64,000 bases of DNA from Mycobacterium sp. E1214 (GCF_001666755.1 NZ_LZJC01000083.1:1-64000), one strand, 5' to 3'. Positions 54,261 through 64,000 are shown, counted from the first letter of the stretch. The notes: generated by a model not told the origin, from the letters alone. Numbers and translations: made by a program.

Positions 54261-55109
54261 ATGGATTACGGGCTTGTCCTTTTCACCAGCGACCGCGGCA
54301 TCGCCCCGGCGACGGCCGCGAAGCTGGCCGACGACCACGGGTTTACGACGTTCTACGTGCCAGAACACACCCACATCCCGATCAAACGGGAGGCGGCGCA
54401 CCCGACGACCGGCGACGCGTCGCTGCCCGACGACCGCTACATGCGGACACTAGACCCGTGGGTCAGCCTGGGCGCCGCGAGCGCCGTGACGTCGCGCGTC
54501 CGGTTGTCCACGGCGGTCGCCCTGCCCGTCGAACACGACCCGATCACGCTGGCGAAAAGCATTGCCACCCTGGATCACCTGTCGGGCGGGCGGGTCAGCC
54601 TGGGCGTCGGGTTCGGTTGGAACACCGACGAACTCGCCGACCACAACGTGCCGCCCGGCCGCCGCCGCACCATGCTGCGCGAATACCTCGAGGCGATGCG
54701 GGCGCTGTGGACGCAGGAGGAAGCCGAGTACGACGGCGAGTTCGTGAAATTCGGGCCCAGCTGGGCCTGGCCCAAGCCCGTGCAGTCGCACATCCCGGTG
54801 CTGGTGGGCGCCGCGGGCACCGAGAAGAACTTCAAGTGGATCGCCCGCAGCGCCGACGGCTGGATCACCACGCCGCGCGACTTCGACATCGACGCGCCGG
54901 TGAAACTGCTGCAGGACACCTGGGCGGCCGCCGGGCGCGACGGCGCCCCGCAGATCGTGGCGCTGGACTTCAAGCCGATCCCGGAGAAGCTGGCCAAGTG
55001 GGCGGAGCTGGGCGTGACCGAAGTGCTGTTCGGGCTGCCGGACCGCTCCGAGGACGAGGTCGCCGCCTACGTCGAGCGGCTCGCCGGCAAATTGGCCGCC
55101 CTGGTCTGA
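54261..55109 (+). CDS. F420-dependent LLM-class oxidoreductase
   Basis: 282 residues from ATG 54261; homologue of Rv0953c (282 aa). Luciferase-like TIM barrel: a [13 protein letters not shown] segment, [45 protein letters not shown] and [11 protein letters not shown] near the end. The [16 protein letters not shown] block is the F420-binding signature. The substrate is unknown. The KstR-like box suggests control by lipid or sterol metabolism. The next gene, convergent, is thiolase-like. Confidence 0.88.
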   Translation: MDYGLVLFTSDRGIAPATAAKLADDHGFTTFYVPEHTHIPIKREAAHPTTGDASLPDDRYMRTLDPWVSLGAASAVTSRVRLSTAVALPVEHDPITLAKSIATLDHLSGGRVSLGVGFGWNTDELADHNVPPGRRRTMLREYLEAMRALWTQEEAEYDGEFVKFGPSWAWPKPVQSHIPVLVGAAGTEKNFKWIARSADGWITTPRDFDIDAPVKLLQDTWAAAGRDGAPQIVALDFKPIPEKLAKWAELGVTEVLFGLPDRSEDEVAAYVERLAGKLAALV

Positions 55110-55134
55110 GCGGGCGGCGCCACCACGGCGGCCC

Positions 55135-56661
55135 TCAGGCCAGCGTGCAGCGGTTGCCGTAGTCGAAGGAGCGCACCCGCACGGCGCGGCCCAGCGGGTC
55201 GCCGTCGACCAACAGGGCGATCAGCTCGTCGTCCTCGGTAGTGGACAGGAAACGGCTGCCGTCGTCGAGCCGGCCGACGATGATCCCGGTGGGGCGCCCG
55301 TCGTCGCGGCGCACGGTGTAGGTCTCGACAGTGCCGGTGCCGTCGGCGTTCTCGACGACGGCCACCCTCGGCGATCCGTCGATGCGGGCCTGCAGCTGCG
55401 CGTTGCGGTCCGGCGTCCAGCCGACCGGGGTGGTGGAGTAGACGCCGACGGAGTACTTGCTGAGGATGCCGCCGTTCGCGCCGACCAGGCCGAACTCGCC
55501 GGGCGCGGCGCGCAGCTGGGCGACGGTCTCGGCGACGGCGTGCATCGAGTAATTGTTGCCGGCCCCACCGAAGAACGGCAGGCCGCCGGTGACGGTCAGG
55601 CCACGGGGGTCGTCGGTCGCGATGCCCACGCCGTCGCAGACGTTGAACACCGGGACGGCAAAGCAGCTGTACAGGTCGAACGTGGCGACGTCGTCGACTC
55701 CGACGCCGGCCATGGCCAGCGCCTCGCGGACGGCCAGGACGGCCGACGGCGCGCGCCCCAGGTGGGGCCGCTCCAGCAGCGACTGCTCCTCGGCGTCGGC
55801 GTGGCCGTGCAGATACACCCAGTTGCCCTCCGGCACGCCGAGGCGACGCGCCTCGCCGACCGACATGAGCAGCGCGGCCGCGCCCTGGTTCACCTGGTCG
55901 CGGGCCACCATCAGCCGCGGATAGGGCTCGGCGATCATCCGGTTGCGCTCGGTGACGGTGGCCAGCTCGTCGACGCTGCGTTCCACCGGCGCGGCAGCGA
56001 ACGGGTTGCTGGCGGCGATCTTGGTGAACGGCGCGAACAACTCGGCCATCGCGCGCCGGTAGTCCGCCGGCGCCAAGCCGGTCTGAGCCCGCCGCGCGTT
56101 CTCCAGCAGCGCGTACTGAATCGGCGCGCTGGTCAGCCCGTGCACCACGGTGTACCGCGAGACCAGCTTCTCGATGCCCTGGCCGCGGTCTTCCAGGTCG
56201 CCGTCGACGGTCTCGCTGAAATCCGGCTTGGTGTCGGCCTTCGCGAAGTGCCGCAGCGTCGACGTCGCGTCCGAGCCGAAGATCAGCGCGGCGTTGCAGC
56301 GCCCGGCGGCGATCTGCCCGGCCAGCTCGCTGATCAGGTGCTGCGGCCCCTGCCCGCCGACGACCTCCAGGATCGCGCGGGCCGGGCGGGCGCCGAGGCG
56401 GTTCGCGACCGACCGCGGGTAGTTGTTCGACCGCCCCAGCGGCGCCTTGATGACGCCGGAGATCTCGAACTGCCGGACACCGGCCACCGTGTCCACGGCC
56501 GCCGCCACCGCGTCGTAGTCGGCGCCGCAGTCCACCAGGGCCGCGCGGGCGGCCGCCGCCGCGAGTTCGACGGGCGACAACCCGCGGTAGTCCGCGTCGT
56601 CGATGCGCTCGGCGGCCTGACCGACGCCGACGACGACAGGGGTGTTCGGGTCGAGATTCAT
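55135..56661 (-). CDS. Acetyl-CoA acetyltransferase (thiolase-like) protein
   Basis: 508 residues. Resembles the long thiolase-like proteins (about 500 aa) of mycobacteria, with the N-terminal PVVVGVGQAAERID lead, an EVVGGQGPQHLISELAGQIAAGRC core, and GGLPFFGGAGNNYSMHA with the catalytic-His region; a NANGGILSKYS-like VGANGGILSKYS near 400. The usual nucleophilic Cys of thiolases is not apparent in the expected GxGxxCxxSS segment, which instead reads GGQGPQHL. It may therefore be a non-canonical or inactive thiolase. Absent between Rv0953c and Rv0952 in the H37Rv order. Confidence 0.75.
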   Translation of the reverse strand: MNLDPNTPVVVGVGQAAERIDDADYRGLSPVELAAAAARAALVDCGADYDAVAAAVDTVAGVRQFEISGVIKAPLGRSNNYPRSVANRLGARPARAILEVVGGQGPQHLISELAGQIAAGRCNAALIFGSDATSTLRHFAKADTKPDFSETVDGDLEDRGQGIEKLVSRYTVVHGLTSAPIQYALLENARRAQTGLAPADYRRAMAELFAPFTKIAASNPFAAAPVERSVDELATVTERNRMIAEPYPRLMVARDQVNQGAAALLMSVGEARRLGVPEGNWVYLHGHADAEEQSLLERPHLGRAPSAVLAVREALAMAGVGVDDVATFDLYSCFAVPVFNVCDGVGIATDDPRGLTVTGGLPFFGGAGNNYSMHAVAETVAQLRAAPGEFGLVGANGGILSKYSVGVYSTTPVGWTPDRNAQLQARIDGSPRVAVVENADGTGTVETYTVRRDDGRPTGIIVGRLDDGSRFLSTTEDDELIALLVDGDPLGRAVRVRSFDYGNRCTLA

Positions 56662-56715
56662 AGACCCACTATCTACCGTGGGCCCGTACGCGCCGCAGCG
56701 GGGGTGGCGACGGGT

Positions 56716-57618
56716 CTAAAGACCCTGCAGGATCTCCCGGGCCAGCGCCGCGGTCTCCGACGGGGTCTTGCCGACCTTGACGCCGGCCGCCTCGAGCGCT
56801 TCCTTCTTGGCCGCCGCGGTGCCCGACGAGCCGGACACGATGGCGCCCGCATGGCCCATCGTCTTGCCCTCCGGCGCCGTGAAGCCCGCGACGTAGCCGA
56901 CGACCGGCTTGGACACGTTGGCCTTGATGTAGTCGGCGGCGCGCTCCTCGGCGTCCCCGCCGATCTCACCGATCATCACGATGATCTTGGTGTCCGGGTC
57001 CTTCTCGAAGGCCTCGATGGCGTCGATGTGGGTGGTGCCGATCACCGGGTCACCGCCGATGCCGATCGAGGTCGAGAAGCCGAAATCGCGCAGCTCGTAC
57101 ATCATCTGATAGGTCAGGGTGCCCGACTTGGACACCAGCCCGACGGGGCCGGGCCCGCTGATGTTGGCCGGGGTGATGCCGGCCAACGCCTCACCCGGGG
57201 TGATGATGCCGGGACAGTTGGGCCCGATGATGCGCGTCTTCTGCCCCTTGTCGACGTTGTAGGCCCACGCATAGGCGCTGTCCTGCACCGGGATTCCCTC
57301 GGTGATGACGACCAGCAGCGGGATCTCGGCGTCGATGGCCTCGATGATCGCGTCCTTGGCGAACTTCGGCGGCACGAACACCACCGACACGTTGGCGCCG
57401 GTTTCCTTGATCGCTTCCGCGACGCTGCCGAACACCGGAAGCTCGACGTCCTTACCAACCGGGTCCACGTGCGAGACGGTAGTTCCCGCCTTGCGGGCGT
57501 TCACGCCACCGACGACCTTGGTGCCGGCCTTGAGCATCAACGCGGTGTGCTTGGTGCCCTCGCCGCCGGTGATGCCCTGGACGATGACCTTGGAGTCCTT
57601 GTTCAGGAAGATAGACAT
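56716..57618 (-). CDS. sucD: Succinyl-CoA ligase subunit alpha
   Basis: TCA-cycle substrate-level phosphorylation. 300 residues (Rv0952 303). CoA-binding [31 protein letters not shown], and the phospho-His segment [11 protein letters not shown]. Twelve bases after sucC on the same strand. Confidence 0.96.
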   Translation of the reverse strand: MSIFLNKDSKVIVQGITGGEGTKHTALMLKAGTKVVGGVNARKAGTTVSHVDPVGKDVELPVFGSVAEAIKETGANVSVVFVPPKFAKDAIIEAIDAEIPLLVVITEGIPVQDSAYAWAYNVDKGQKTRIIGPNCPGIITPGEALAGITPANISGPGPVGLVSKSGTLTYQMMYELRDFGFSTSIGIGGDPVIGTTHIDAIEAFEKDPDTKIIVMIGEIGGDAEERAADYIKANVSKPVVGYVAGFTAPEGKTMGHAGAIVSGSSGTAAAKKEALEAAGVKVGKTPSETAALAREILQGL

Positions 57619-57630
57619 TTCTTGACTCCC

Positions 57631-58794
57631 TTACTTGTTCGCCAGCTCGGCGGCTTTGTCGGCGCCGGCGTCCATGGTCTCGGCCTGGATGACCAGCGGG
57701 TGGTTGGCTTGGGCCAGGATGCGGCGGCCCTCGTCGACGTTGTTGCCGTCCAGCCGGACCACCAGCGGCTTGTTGGCCTCGTCGCCGAGCATGTTCAGGG
57801 CGGTGACGATGCCGTTGGCGACCGCGTCGCACGACGTGATGCCACCGAAGACGTTCACGAAGACGCTCTTGACCTGCTTGTCGTTGAGGATGACGTCGAG
57901 CCCCGCAGCCATCACCTCGGCCGAGGCACCGCCACCGATGTCGAGGAAGTTGGCGGGCTTGACGCCGCCGTGCTTTTCACCGGCGTACGCGACGACGTCC
58001 AGCGTCGACATCACCAGGCCCGCGCCGTTGCCGATGATGCCGACGGCCCCGTCGAGCTTGACGTAGTTGAGGTCGTGTTCCTTGGCCTTGAGCTCCAGCG
58101 GGTCCGTCGCGTCGCGGTCCTCGAACTCGGCGTGTTCGGGGTGGCGGAAGTCGGCGTTGGCGTCCAGGGTGACCTTGCCGTCCAGCGCCAGGATCTGGTC
58201 GTCGGGCGTGCGCACCAGGGGGTTCACCTCGACCAGGGTCGCGTCTTCCTTGATGAAGACCTCCCAGAGCTTGGCGATGGTGATGGCCGCCTTGTCGAGC
58301 ACCTCGGCGGGCAGGTGCCCCTTCTCGGCGATCTCGCGGGCGAAGGCCTCGTCCACACCCTTGCTGGCGTCGACGGGGATGCGGGCCAACCGGTCGGGCT
58401 TGGTGGCGGCCACCTCCTCGATCTCCATGCCGCCCTCCACCGAGCACATGGCCAGGTAGGTGCGGTTGGCGCGGTCGAGCAAAAAGGAGATGTAGTACTC
58501 CTCGGCGATGTCGCTGGCCTCGGCGACCAGCAGCTTCTTGACGACGTGGCCCTTGATGTCCAGGCCGAGAATGTTGTTGGCGTGTTCGTAGGCGTCGTCC
58601 GGGGTGGCTGCGTACTTGACGCCACCGGCCTTCCCGCGGCCGCCGACCTTGACCTGCGCCTTGACCATGACGGGCGCGCCGACCTCGGTGGCGATTTCCT
58701 TCGCACCCTCCGCGGTGTCGGTCACACGACCGGGCGTCGTGGGTACGTTGTGCTTAACGAACAGCTCTTTGGCTTGATATTCGAAAAGGTCCAT
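57631..58794 (-). CDS. sucC: Succinyl-CoA ligase subunit beta
   Basis: 387 residues, same as Rv0951. Starts [21 protein letters not shown]-grasp domain with [14 protein letters not shown], then a [12 protein letters not shown] metal segment, and the C-terminal CoA-ligase domain with [12 protein letters not shown] and [14 protein letters not shown]. The ATG at 58794 is the family start; the frame is open further upstream without similarity. First gene of the sucCD operon. Confidence 0.96.
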   Translation of the reverse strand: MDLFEYQAKELFVKHNVPTTPGRVTDTAEGAKEIATEVGAPVMVKAQVKVGGRGKAGGVKYAATPDDAYEHANNILGLDIKGHVVKKLLVAEASDIAEEYYISFLLDRANRTYLAMCSVEGGMEIEEVAATKPDRLARIPVDASKGVDEAFAREIAEKGHLPAEVLDKAAITIAKLWEVFIKEDATLVEVNPLVRTPDDQILALDGKVTLDANADFRHPEHAEFEDRDATDPLELKAKEHDLNYVKLDGAVGIIGNGAGLVMSTLDVVAYAGEKHGGVKPANFLDIGGGASAEVMAAGLDVILNDKQVKSVFVNVFGGITSCDAVANGIVTALNMLGDEANKPLVVRLDGNNVDEGRRILAQANHPLVIQAETMDAGADKAAELANK

Positions 58795-59041
58795 GGACTC
58801 TCTGTCTTCGCTCGACTCGACAACTAGGCCTTGTGATGGGCGGCGCCGCACCCGGCTACCCGCTCGCACGCACTGTATCCACTGGAAAAATCGCAGCTAC
58901 GGGCGCATCCACCGATGTGGCACAGCTCACGGCGCACCGAAGTCGCTTGGGTGATCCAAGTCACAAAATGGTTTGGATCGCGCGACGAGGTTGCCACCCG
59001 CGCGAGTAAGCGGATACCTTCCTAGGGTCCCAGATAACGTT

Positions 59042-60169
59042 ATGGTCACGATACGAGGACATTTCAGCTTGTCCCAGCACCGTTTCGCTCGTTCATCCGC
59101 CGTAGACGCAGGTGTGGTGAGGGTTGGTCGTTCGGCGGGCGGCGGCCGGTGGGCCGAACCGCACCGCAACGAGGTCACCGAGATCCTACCGCTCGACGGC
59201 TTCAACTTCGACGACTTCGAATTCGCCGACGACGCCGGCGATCTCGGCGACCTGGACTTCAGCAACGACTCGACGTTCAACAACGCCGCCGAGGTGCTGC
59301 TGGCCCCCGAACTCGACGACCTCGACGACACCGACGACCTGACGCCGGCCTGGCTGGCCGCGCCGGTGACCGAGGTGCTGCCGCGGATCGTCATCTCACC
59401 GCGCACCGAGCGGCGCCTCGATCGCCCCCGCAGCAGCGACGTCGTCGCAGTGGCGCGGCGCGGCGGTCAGCACCGCAAGCAGCCGACCAGCGCGGCCCGC
59501 GGTCGCCTCCTGATCTCCGCGATGGCCGCCGGCGCGGCCGCCGCGGCGGCCCACACGGCCACCAGCCACGCCGACACCCCGAAGACCGAGCCGGTGTTGA
59601 CGGCCAACGCGTCCGCGCTCACCGGCGGCGCGGGTGGGGCCACCATCCGCGGCGCGCAGGTGATCGCGATCGAGCCGGCGGCGACGGCCGCGCTGCACAA
59701 CCAGGAGCTTGCCAAGGGCGTCGCCTTCGCCAACGACCGCGCGCAGCGCGAGGCGCGGCTGCAGCAGCCGCTCTATGTGATGCCGACGAAGGGCATCTTC
59801 ACCTCGAACTTCGGTTACCGCTGGGGCGTGCTGCACGCCGGCATCGACCTGGCCAACGCGATCGGCACGCCGATCCTCGCGGTCTCCGACGGCGTCGTCA
59901 TCGAGGCCGGCCCGGCCTCCGGCTACGGCATGCTGGTCAAGCTGCGGCACGCCGACGGCACCGTCACGCTCTACGGGCACATCAACACCGCCACGGTCAG
60001 CGTCGGCGAGCGCGTGATGGCCGGCGACCAGATCGCCACCATGGGTAACCGCGGCAACTCCACGGGCCCTCACCTGCACTTTGAGGTGCTGCAGGGCGGT
60101 ACCGAGCGCATCGACCCCGTGCCGTGGCTGGCTAAGCGTGGTCTCAGCGTCGGCAACTACGCTGGCTGA
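59042..60169 (+). CDS. M23 (LytM-like) metallopeptidase
   Basis: 375 residues from ATG 59042; homologue of Rv0950c. The N-terminal region contains an acidic, possibly disordered segment (about 45-100, rich in Asp/Glu/Phe), a hydrophobic Ala-rich segment (about 155-175: [16 protein letters not shown]) which may be a membrane anchor, and a C-terminal M23 domain. Zinc ligands: His-Ala-Gly-Ile-Asp (HAGIDLA) and HLHFEV; the central YGHINT gives the third conserved His. Likely cleaves peptidoglycan cross-bridges or activates other hydrolases. A perfect ataacgttat palindrome lies at the start. Confidence 0.85.
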   Translation: MVTIRGHFSLSQHRFARSSAVDAGVVRVGRSAGGGRWAEPHRNEVTEILPLDGFNFDDFEFADDAGDLGDLDFSNDSTFNNAAEVLLAPELDDLDDTDDLTPAWLAAPVTEVLPRIVISPRTERRLDRPRSSDVVAVARRGGQHRKQPTSAARGRLLISAMAAGAAAAAAHTATSHADTPKTEPVLTANASALTGGAGGATIRGAQVIAIEPAATAALHNQELAKGVAFANDRAQREARLQQPLYVMPTKGIFTSNFGYRWGVLHAGIDLANAIGTPILAVSDGVVIEAGPASGYGMLVKLRHADGTVTLYGHINTATVSVGERVMAGDQIATMGNRGNSTGPHLHFEVLQGGTERIDPVPWLAKRGLSVGNYAG

Positions 60170-60170
60170 G

Positions 60171-60755
60171 GTGACCGCGCCGAACCAACAGCCTCCCGGT
60201 CCGCGCCCGACCGAGCCCGACCCACCATCCGACTCACGGACCCGGATCATCCGTCGAGCCCCCACGGGGCCGATACCCACGACACCGGACTCGCCGACCA
60301 CTCACATCCCGCGCCCGACGACGCCGGCGCCGGCCTCGAGTGCGCCCCGACCCGGCCGGCCGCGTTACGGCGCGGCGACAGCGCTCGAGCCCAGCGACCG
60401 GACGGCCGTGGCCGCCTGCGCCGTCAGCATCATCAGCGGGTGGGCGACGTCGGTGGTGGCGACCGATCTGATCGCCGGGTGGTGGCGCACCGACCGACTG
60501 TTCTGCATCGCCATCGCGTTCTTGGCGCTGGTGTTCGCGGCGACGACGGTGTCGGGCGTGATCATGGTGCTGCAGCGCCGCCCGTTCGGGCGTCAGCTTA
60601 TCGTGGCCGGCGCGGTCGTGGCGGTGCTGACCTACGGCGGGGTGTTCATCGCCGGCGCCCGGGTGGCCTGGATCGTGCACGCGCTGCCGTTGTTGCCGAT
60701 CGCCAGCGTGGTGCTGGCGCTGCATCCGCGCACCAAGCGCTGGCTGGGCGGCTGA
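60171..60755 (+). CDS. Pro/Thr-rich membrane protein of unknown function
   Basis: 194 residues from GTG 60171, one base after the M23 stop; clearly coupled. The first ~75 residues are Pro/Thr/Arg-rich and likely disordered. Then four membrane segments (about 83-105, 109-133, 140-162, 165-182), and a short basic tail. It converges with uvrD1, 9 bases between stops. An inner-membrane partner of the M23 peptidase is a reasonable guess but without sequence proof. Confidence 0.75.
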   Translation: MTAPNQQPPGPRPTEPDPPSDSRTRIIRRAPTGPIPTTPDSPTTHIPRPTTPAPASSAPRPGRPRYGAATALEPSDRTAVAACAVSIISGWATSVVATDLIAGWWRTDRLFCIAIAFLALVFAATTVSGVIMVLQRRPFGRQLIVAGAVVAVLTYGGVFIAGARVAWIVHALPLLPIASVVLALHPRTKRWLGG

Positions 60756-60764
60756 ACCGGCTCG

Positions 60765-63140
60765 TCAGAGCTTGCTGATCGGGGCGTGGTTGTGCATCAG
60801 TTTGACGCGCCCCGAGCTGCCGAAATCGATGAGTGACATGGCCGATTCGCCGGCGCCGGACACCTCCTCGACGCGACCCAGCCCGTACTTGTCGTGGCTG
60901 ACCCGGTCGCCGGGCTCGAGCACCAGTAGCGGTCGCTTGGCGGACCCCGAGCGGGTGGGCGCCGCCCGCGGCGTGCCGAACCGGCCGGCGCCGCTCACCG
61001 GCGCGCTGAACGACGGCGTCGGCGCCGTGCGGCGCCACTCGATGAGTTCCTGCGGGACCTCCCGCAGGAACCGGGATTCCGGGTTGAGCATGGGCTGGCC
61101 CCAGGAGGACCGGACGATGGCCCGGCTCAGGTAGAGCCGTTGGCGGGCCCGGGTGATCCCGACGTAGGCCAGCCGGCGTTCCTCGCACAGCTCGACCGGG
61201 TCGTCCAGGGACCGCATGTGCGGGAACATCCCGTCTTCCCAGCCCGTCACGAACACCACGGGGAACTCCAGGCCCTTCGCGGTGTGCAGCGTCATCAACG
61301 TGACCATGCCGGCGCCGTCTTCGGGGATGTCGTCGGTGTCGGAGACCAGCGACACCCGCTCCAGGAACTCGGCCAGCACGCCGGTGTCGGGCACGTCCTC
61401 GTCCTGCGGGGTCTGCAGCGACTCGCCCAACGCCGCGGCGTTGGCCCGGTCGGTGCTGAATTCGTGTGCCACGCTGACGAGTTCGTTGAGGTTGTCCAGG
61501 CGTGCCAGCTCCTGGGGGTCGGTCGAGGATTCCAGCTCGCGGCGATAGCCGGTCCGCTCGAGCACGGACTCGACCAGGTCGCCGAGGTCGTCGTCCAGAC
61601 GGCCCCTCAGCTCGTCGAGCAGCTCGACGAACCCCGCGATCGCCTTCTCCGCCCGCGAGTTGAGCATCGGCACCTTGCCCTCGGCCGCCGCCACCAGCGC
61701 GTCGGCGAAACTGGTGCCGGTGTTCTCGGCGTACACCGACACGCACGCCTCGGCGCGGTCGCCGATGCCGCGGCGTGGGGTGTTGAGGATGCGCCGCATG
61801 CTGACGGCGTCGCCGGGGTTGTCCAGCACCCGCAGGTAGGCGACGATGTCGCGGATCTCCTTGCGCTCATAGAAGCGCACGCCACCGACGACCTTGTAGG
61901 GGATTCCGGCACGGATGAACACCTCTTCGAAGGACCGCGACGAGTTGTTGGTCCGGTAGAAGACGGCGACGTCGTTGTAGGTGATCTCGCCCTTCTCCGC
62001 CAGCGCGTCGATCTCCTCGGCGACGAACCGGGCCTCGTCGTGCTCGTTGTCGGCGACGTAGCCCACGATCAACTCGCCGGCGCCGGCGTCGGTCCACAGC
62101 CGCTTGTCCCGGCGCCCGGTGTTGCGGGCGATCACCGAGTTGGCCGCCGACAGGATGTTCTGCGTCGACCGATAGTTCTGTTCCAGCAGGATGGTCGTCG
62201 CGTCCGGGTAGTCGCGCTCGAAGTCCTCGATGTTGCGAATGGTCGCGCCGCGGAACGCGTAGATCGACTGGTCGGCGTCACCGACCACGCACAGCTCGGC
62301 GGGCGGCACGTCGTCGGGCGACGCCTCGGCGGTGTCGGGCCGCGCTGAACCGCCCGCCTCATGCGCTGAACCGCCGCGGCCCACCAGCTCGCGCACCAGC
62401 ACGTACTGCGCATGATTGGTGTCCTGATACTCGTCGACCAGGACGTGCCGGAACCGCCGGCGGTAGTGCTGGGCGATCTGCGGGAAGGCCCGCAGCACCG
62501 CGACCGTCTCCCCGATCAGGTCGTCGAAGTCCAACGCGTTGGCCGCCCGCAGCCGCCGCTGGTATTCGCCATAGACGCTGGCCACCGTCTGGGACAGCTC
62601 GTCGGAACCCTCGTTGAGGCGGCTGACCGCCTCGGCCGGGTCGATGAGCTCGTTCTTCAGGTTCGAGATGGCGTTGGCCAGCAGGCGCGGCGAGTAGCGC
62701 TTGACGTCGAGGCCCATGTCGCGGGCGATCATCTGCAAGAGCCGCCGGGAGTCGTCGGCGTCATAGATGGAGAAGTTGGAGTTCAGGCCCTCGATCAGCG
62801 AGGCCTGGTTGCGCAGGATGCGCACACAGGTGGAGTGGAAGGTGGACACCCACATGGCGCGGGCCCGGTTGCCGACCAGTCGCACCACCCGGTCGCGCAT
62901 CTCGGCGGCGGCCTTGTTGGTGAAGGTGATGGCCAGCACCTGCCCGACCCCGACGCCGCGGGCCGCGATCAGGTAGGCGATGCGACGCGTCAACACCGCC
63001 GTCTTGCCGGAGCCCGCCCCCGCCACGATCAGCAGCGGTGGGCCCTCGTGCACCACCGCCTGGCGCTGTTGGGGGTTCAGCCCCTCGAGCAGTTGGTCTG
63101 CTTCGGAGGCCACTCTGGCATCTGTTGCGTGCACACTCAT
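60765..63140 (-). CDS. uvrD1: ATP-dependent DNA helicase UvrD1/PcrA
   Basis: Superfamily 1A 3'-5' helicase in nucleotide excision repair and replication. 791 residues (Rv0949 771). Q-motif LNPQQRQAV, Walker A AGAGSGKTAVL, Ia TFTNKAAAEM, II DEYQDTN (Walker B), III GDADQSIYAFRGA, IV EQNYRS, V LMTLHTAKGLEFPVVF, VI YVGITRARQRLYL. The C-terminal tail (about 700-791) includes the Tudor-like domain, RVSHDKYGLGRVEEVSG, that contacts RNA polymerase or Ku. Start ATG 63140. Confidence 0.96.
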   Translation of the reverse strand: MSVHATDARVASEADQLLEGLNPQQRQAVVHEGPPLLIVAGAGSGKTAVLTRRIAYLIAARGVGVGQVLAITFTNKAAAEMRDRVVRLVGNRARAMWVSTFHSTCVRILRNQASLIEGLNSNFSIYDADDSRRLLQMIARDMGLDVKRYSPRLLANAISNLKNELIDPAEAVSRLNEGSDELSQTVASVYGEYQRRLRAANALDFDDLIGETVAVLRAFPQIAQHYRRRFRHVLVDEYQDTNHAQYVLVRELVGRGGSAHEAGGSARPDTAEASPDDVPPAELCVVGDADQSIYAFRGATIRNIEDFERDYPDATTILLEQNYRSTQNILSAANSVIARNTGRRDKRLWTDAGAGELIVGYVADNEHDEARFVAEEIDALAEKGEITYNDVAVFYRTNNSSRSFEEVFIRAGIPYKVVGGVRFYERKEIRDIVAYLRVLDNPGDAVSMRRILNTPRRGIGDRAEACVSVYAENTGTSFADALVAAAEGKVPMLNSRAEKAIAGFVELLDELRGRLDDDLGDLVESVLERTGYRRELESSTDPQELARLDNLNELVSVAHEFSTDRANAAALGESLQTPQDEDVPDTGVLAEFLERVSLVSDTDDIPEDGAGMVTLMTLHTAKGLEFPVVFVTGWEDGMFPHMRSLDDPVELCEERRLAYVGITRARQRLYLSRAIVRSSWGQPMLNPESRFLREVPQELIEWRRTAPTPSFSAPVSGAGRFGTPRAAPTRSGSAKRPLLVLEPGDRVSHDKYGLGRVEEVSGAGESAMSLIDFGSSGRVKLMHNHAPISKL

Positions 63141-63527
63141 GTCAGTCCAAACTTACCGCTGCCCACCGACGAAAACCCCAGGCATCAGACAGGCTAGCGG
63201 CTCCGCCGGCCCGCGCGGCGCCGGTCTGAGCACTCGGCATCCGCGTGTCGGCCAGCGGCCCCCGCGAGGGCCCTCGTTACCGTCGGGTCGCCGCTCGTGG
63301 CCGTAGAATGCGCAGCTCAGCTGGGCTTTTTTGCGTGCCCGCCGCGGTTAGTGGCACACTCGATTTGTGCTCAACGTGCAGTGTCGCCGTCGCTCCTCGG
63401 CTGTGGGGTGGCGCCGTCGATTTCCCTACGGGTACCGGTTCGCGGTGCCCGTGGCCTAACTGCTTCCGCAGAGCCCCGTGGTCCGCATCCGGCATCGGGG
63501 CTCGTCTTCTGTGAGGCCCGAGACTGC
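63141..63527. other. Non-coding stretch between uvrD1 and chorismate mutase
   Basis: 387 bases without a credible gene. gagccccg (63472-63479) and cggggctc (63496-63503) form a perfect 8-base stem with a 16-base loop just upstream of the chorismate mutase start. Further up, around 63310-63335, agctcagctgggctttttt has a T-run typical of a terminator, on the side of neither flanking gene. A small RNA or attenuator is possible but not shown. Confidence 0.45.
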
Positions 63528-63845
63528 ATGAGACCAGAAACCCCACCACACGAAGACGCGGAGTTAGCAGAAATGAACGCAGAGACGGTTGACGCGCCCG
63601 ACGCCACCAACATCGACGACCTGCGCCACGAGATCGACCGGCTGGACGCGGAGATCCTCGCCGCCGTGCAGCGGCGCACCGAGGTGTCGCAGGCGATCGG
63701 GAAGGCCCGGATGGCCTCCGGCGGGACCCGGCTGGTGCACAGCCGCGAGATGAAGGTGATCCAGCGCTACAGCACGCTCGGCCCGGAAGGCAAGGATCTG
63801 GCCATCCTGCTGCTGCGGCTGGGCAGGGGCCGGCTCGGTCACTAA
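63528..63845 (+). CDS. AroQ-type chorismate mutase (intracellular)
   Basis: Converts chorismate to prephenate for Phe/Tyr. 105 residues, same as Rv0948c. All-alpha AroQ-delta subclass: LRHEIDRLDAEILAAVQRRTEVS in helix 1, KARMASGGTRLVHSREMKVI in the loop and helix 2, and C-terminal LAILLLRLGRGRLGH, where the final residues contact DAHP synthase AroG to raise activity. The start at ATG 63528 gives the MRPETPPHEDAELAEMN lead of the M. tuberculosis protein; an internal ATG (MNAETV) is less likely. Confidence 0.93.
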   Translation: MRPETPPHEDAELAEMNAETVDAPDATNIDDLRHEIDRLDAEILAAVQRRTEVSQAIGKARMASGGTRLVHSREMKVIQRYSTLGPEGKDLAILLLRLGRGRLGH

Positions 63846-63906
63846 AGCCCGCGGGCCCGCGGCGCACGCCTGGCTGTCGCGCCTCCGGTCGCATTAGGGT
63901 CGAAGC

Positions 63907-64000
63907 ATGACCTCCGTGCGAACCCTGCCCGACATCACCGCGACGCCGGCGTGGGACGCCCTGCGCAGGCACCACGACCAGATCGGCGAGACCCACCTGC
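63907..64000 (+). CDS. pgi: Glucose-6-phosphate isomerase, first 31 codons only
   Basis: N-terminus [20 protein letters not shown] followed by [10 protein letters not shown], running off the window end. Matches the start of mycobacterial Pgi (Rv0946c), which isomerises glucose 6-phosphate and fructose 6-phosphate. ATG 63907; the rest lies beyond the window. Confidence 0.85.
   Translation, partial: MTSVRTLPDITATPAWDALRRHHDQIGETHL

Noticed and set aside
55540..58827. Very long plus-strand open frame of about 1,095 codons
   Set aside because: Antisense to the thiolase-like gene, sucD and sucC; composition is typical of the opposite strand of high-GC genes, and no family motif is present.

Overview
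The window is chromosomal DNA from a high-GC actinobacterium, almost certainly a slow-growing non-tuberculous Mycobacterium. Gene content and order follow M. tuberculosis H37Rv from Rv1005c down to Rv0946c, read in reverse. Markers include pat, sepX/glpR, galU, ruc, mscL, moaB2-pepD-mprB-mprA, rpmF, the fadE13-accD2-accA2-fadE12-echA7 operon, purH-purN, perM, sucC-sucD, uvrD1, chorismate mutase and the start of pgi. GTG starts, 4-base GTGA or ATGA gene overlaps and lipobox lipoproteins are typical of the genus. Species cannot be fixed from the sequence alone; an M. avium complex-like or related organism is plausible.

Layout. Bases 1-9 kb: a 5'-damaged pabB, rsmI and protein O-mannosyltransferase divergent, a DUF559 nuclease-like gene bracketed by two related hairpins, arginine deiminase, an AlkB-like dioxygenase, two tandem DUF5642 lipoproteins, and the cyclic-nucleotide-gated acetyltransferase Pat. 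Bases 9.1-23.9 kb: an accessory block, not found at this place in the H37Rv order, ending at a tRNA-Ala(CGC) gene. It holds a WecG/TagA glycosyltransferase, a gmhB-gmhA-hddA heptose set, an M42 peptidase, a MarR/quinone-oxidoreductase pair with three palindromic operators, an NmtR/CtpJ metal-efflux pair, decayed DNA, a second MarR/reductase pair, an arsenic operon (acr3-cadI, divergent arsR), and a CsoR regulator divergent from a small Met/His/Cys-rich membrane protein.

Bases 24-35 kb: the conserved core resumes with sepX/glpR, rimJ, a MoeA-like protein that lacks canonical MoeA motifs (probably the division gephyrin Glp), galU, 5-formyl-THF cyclo-ligase, CIRCE-controlled ruc, an SAF-domain protein, mscL, and the MprAB-PepD envelope-stress module. 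PepD carries a collagen-like insertion inside its protease domain. Bases 35.5-44 kb: a six-gene translationally coupled operon (AtuA-like, two acyl-CoA dehydrogenases, biotin-dependent acyl-CoA carboxylase, enoyl-CoA hydratase) that looks like a branched-chain or terpenoid acyl-CoA degradation module.

Bases 44-64 kb: DUF1707 protein, aldo-keto reductase, MoxR-type ATPase plus VWA protein, purine genes, the division-linked membrane proteins PerM and the Rv0954 homologue, an F420-type oxidoreductase behind a KstR-like box, a thiolase-like protein, succinyl-CoA synthetase, an M23 peptidase, UvrD1, chorismate mutase, and a truncated pgi. The strongest themes are metal and oxidant sensing with readable operators in the accessory block, and several cell-division genes spread through the core. 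No CRISPR array, complete insertion sequence, prophage or rRNA was seen.
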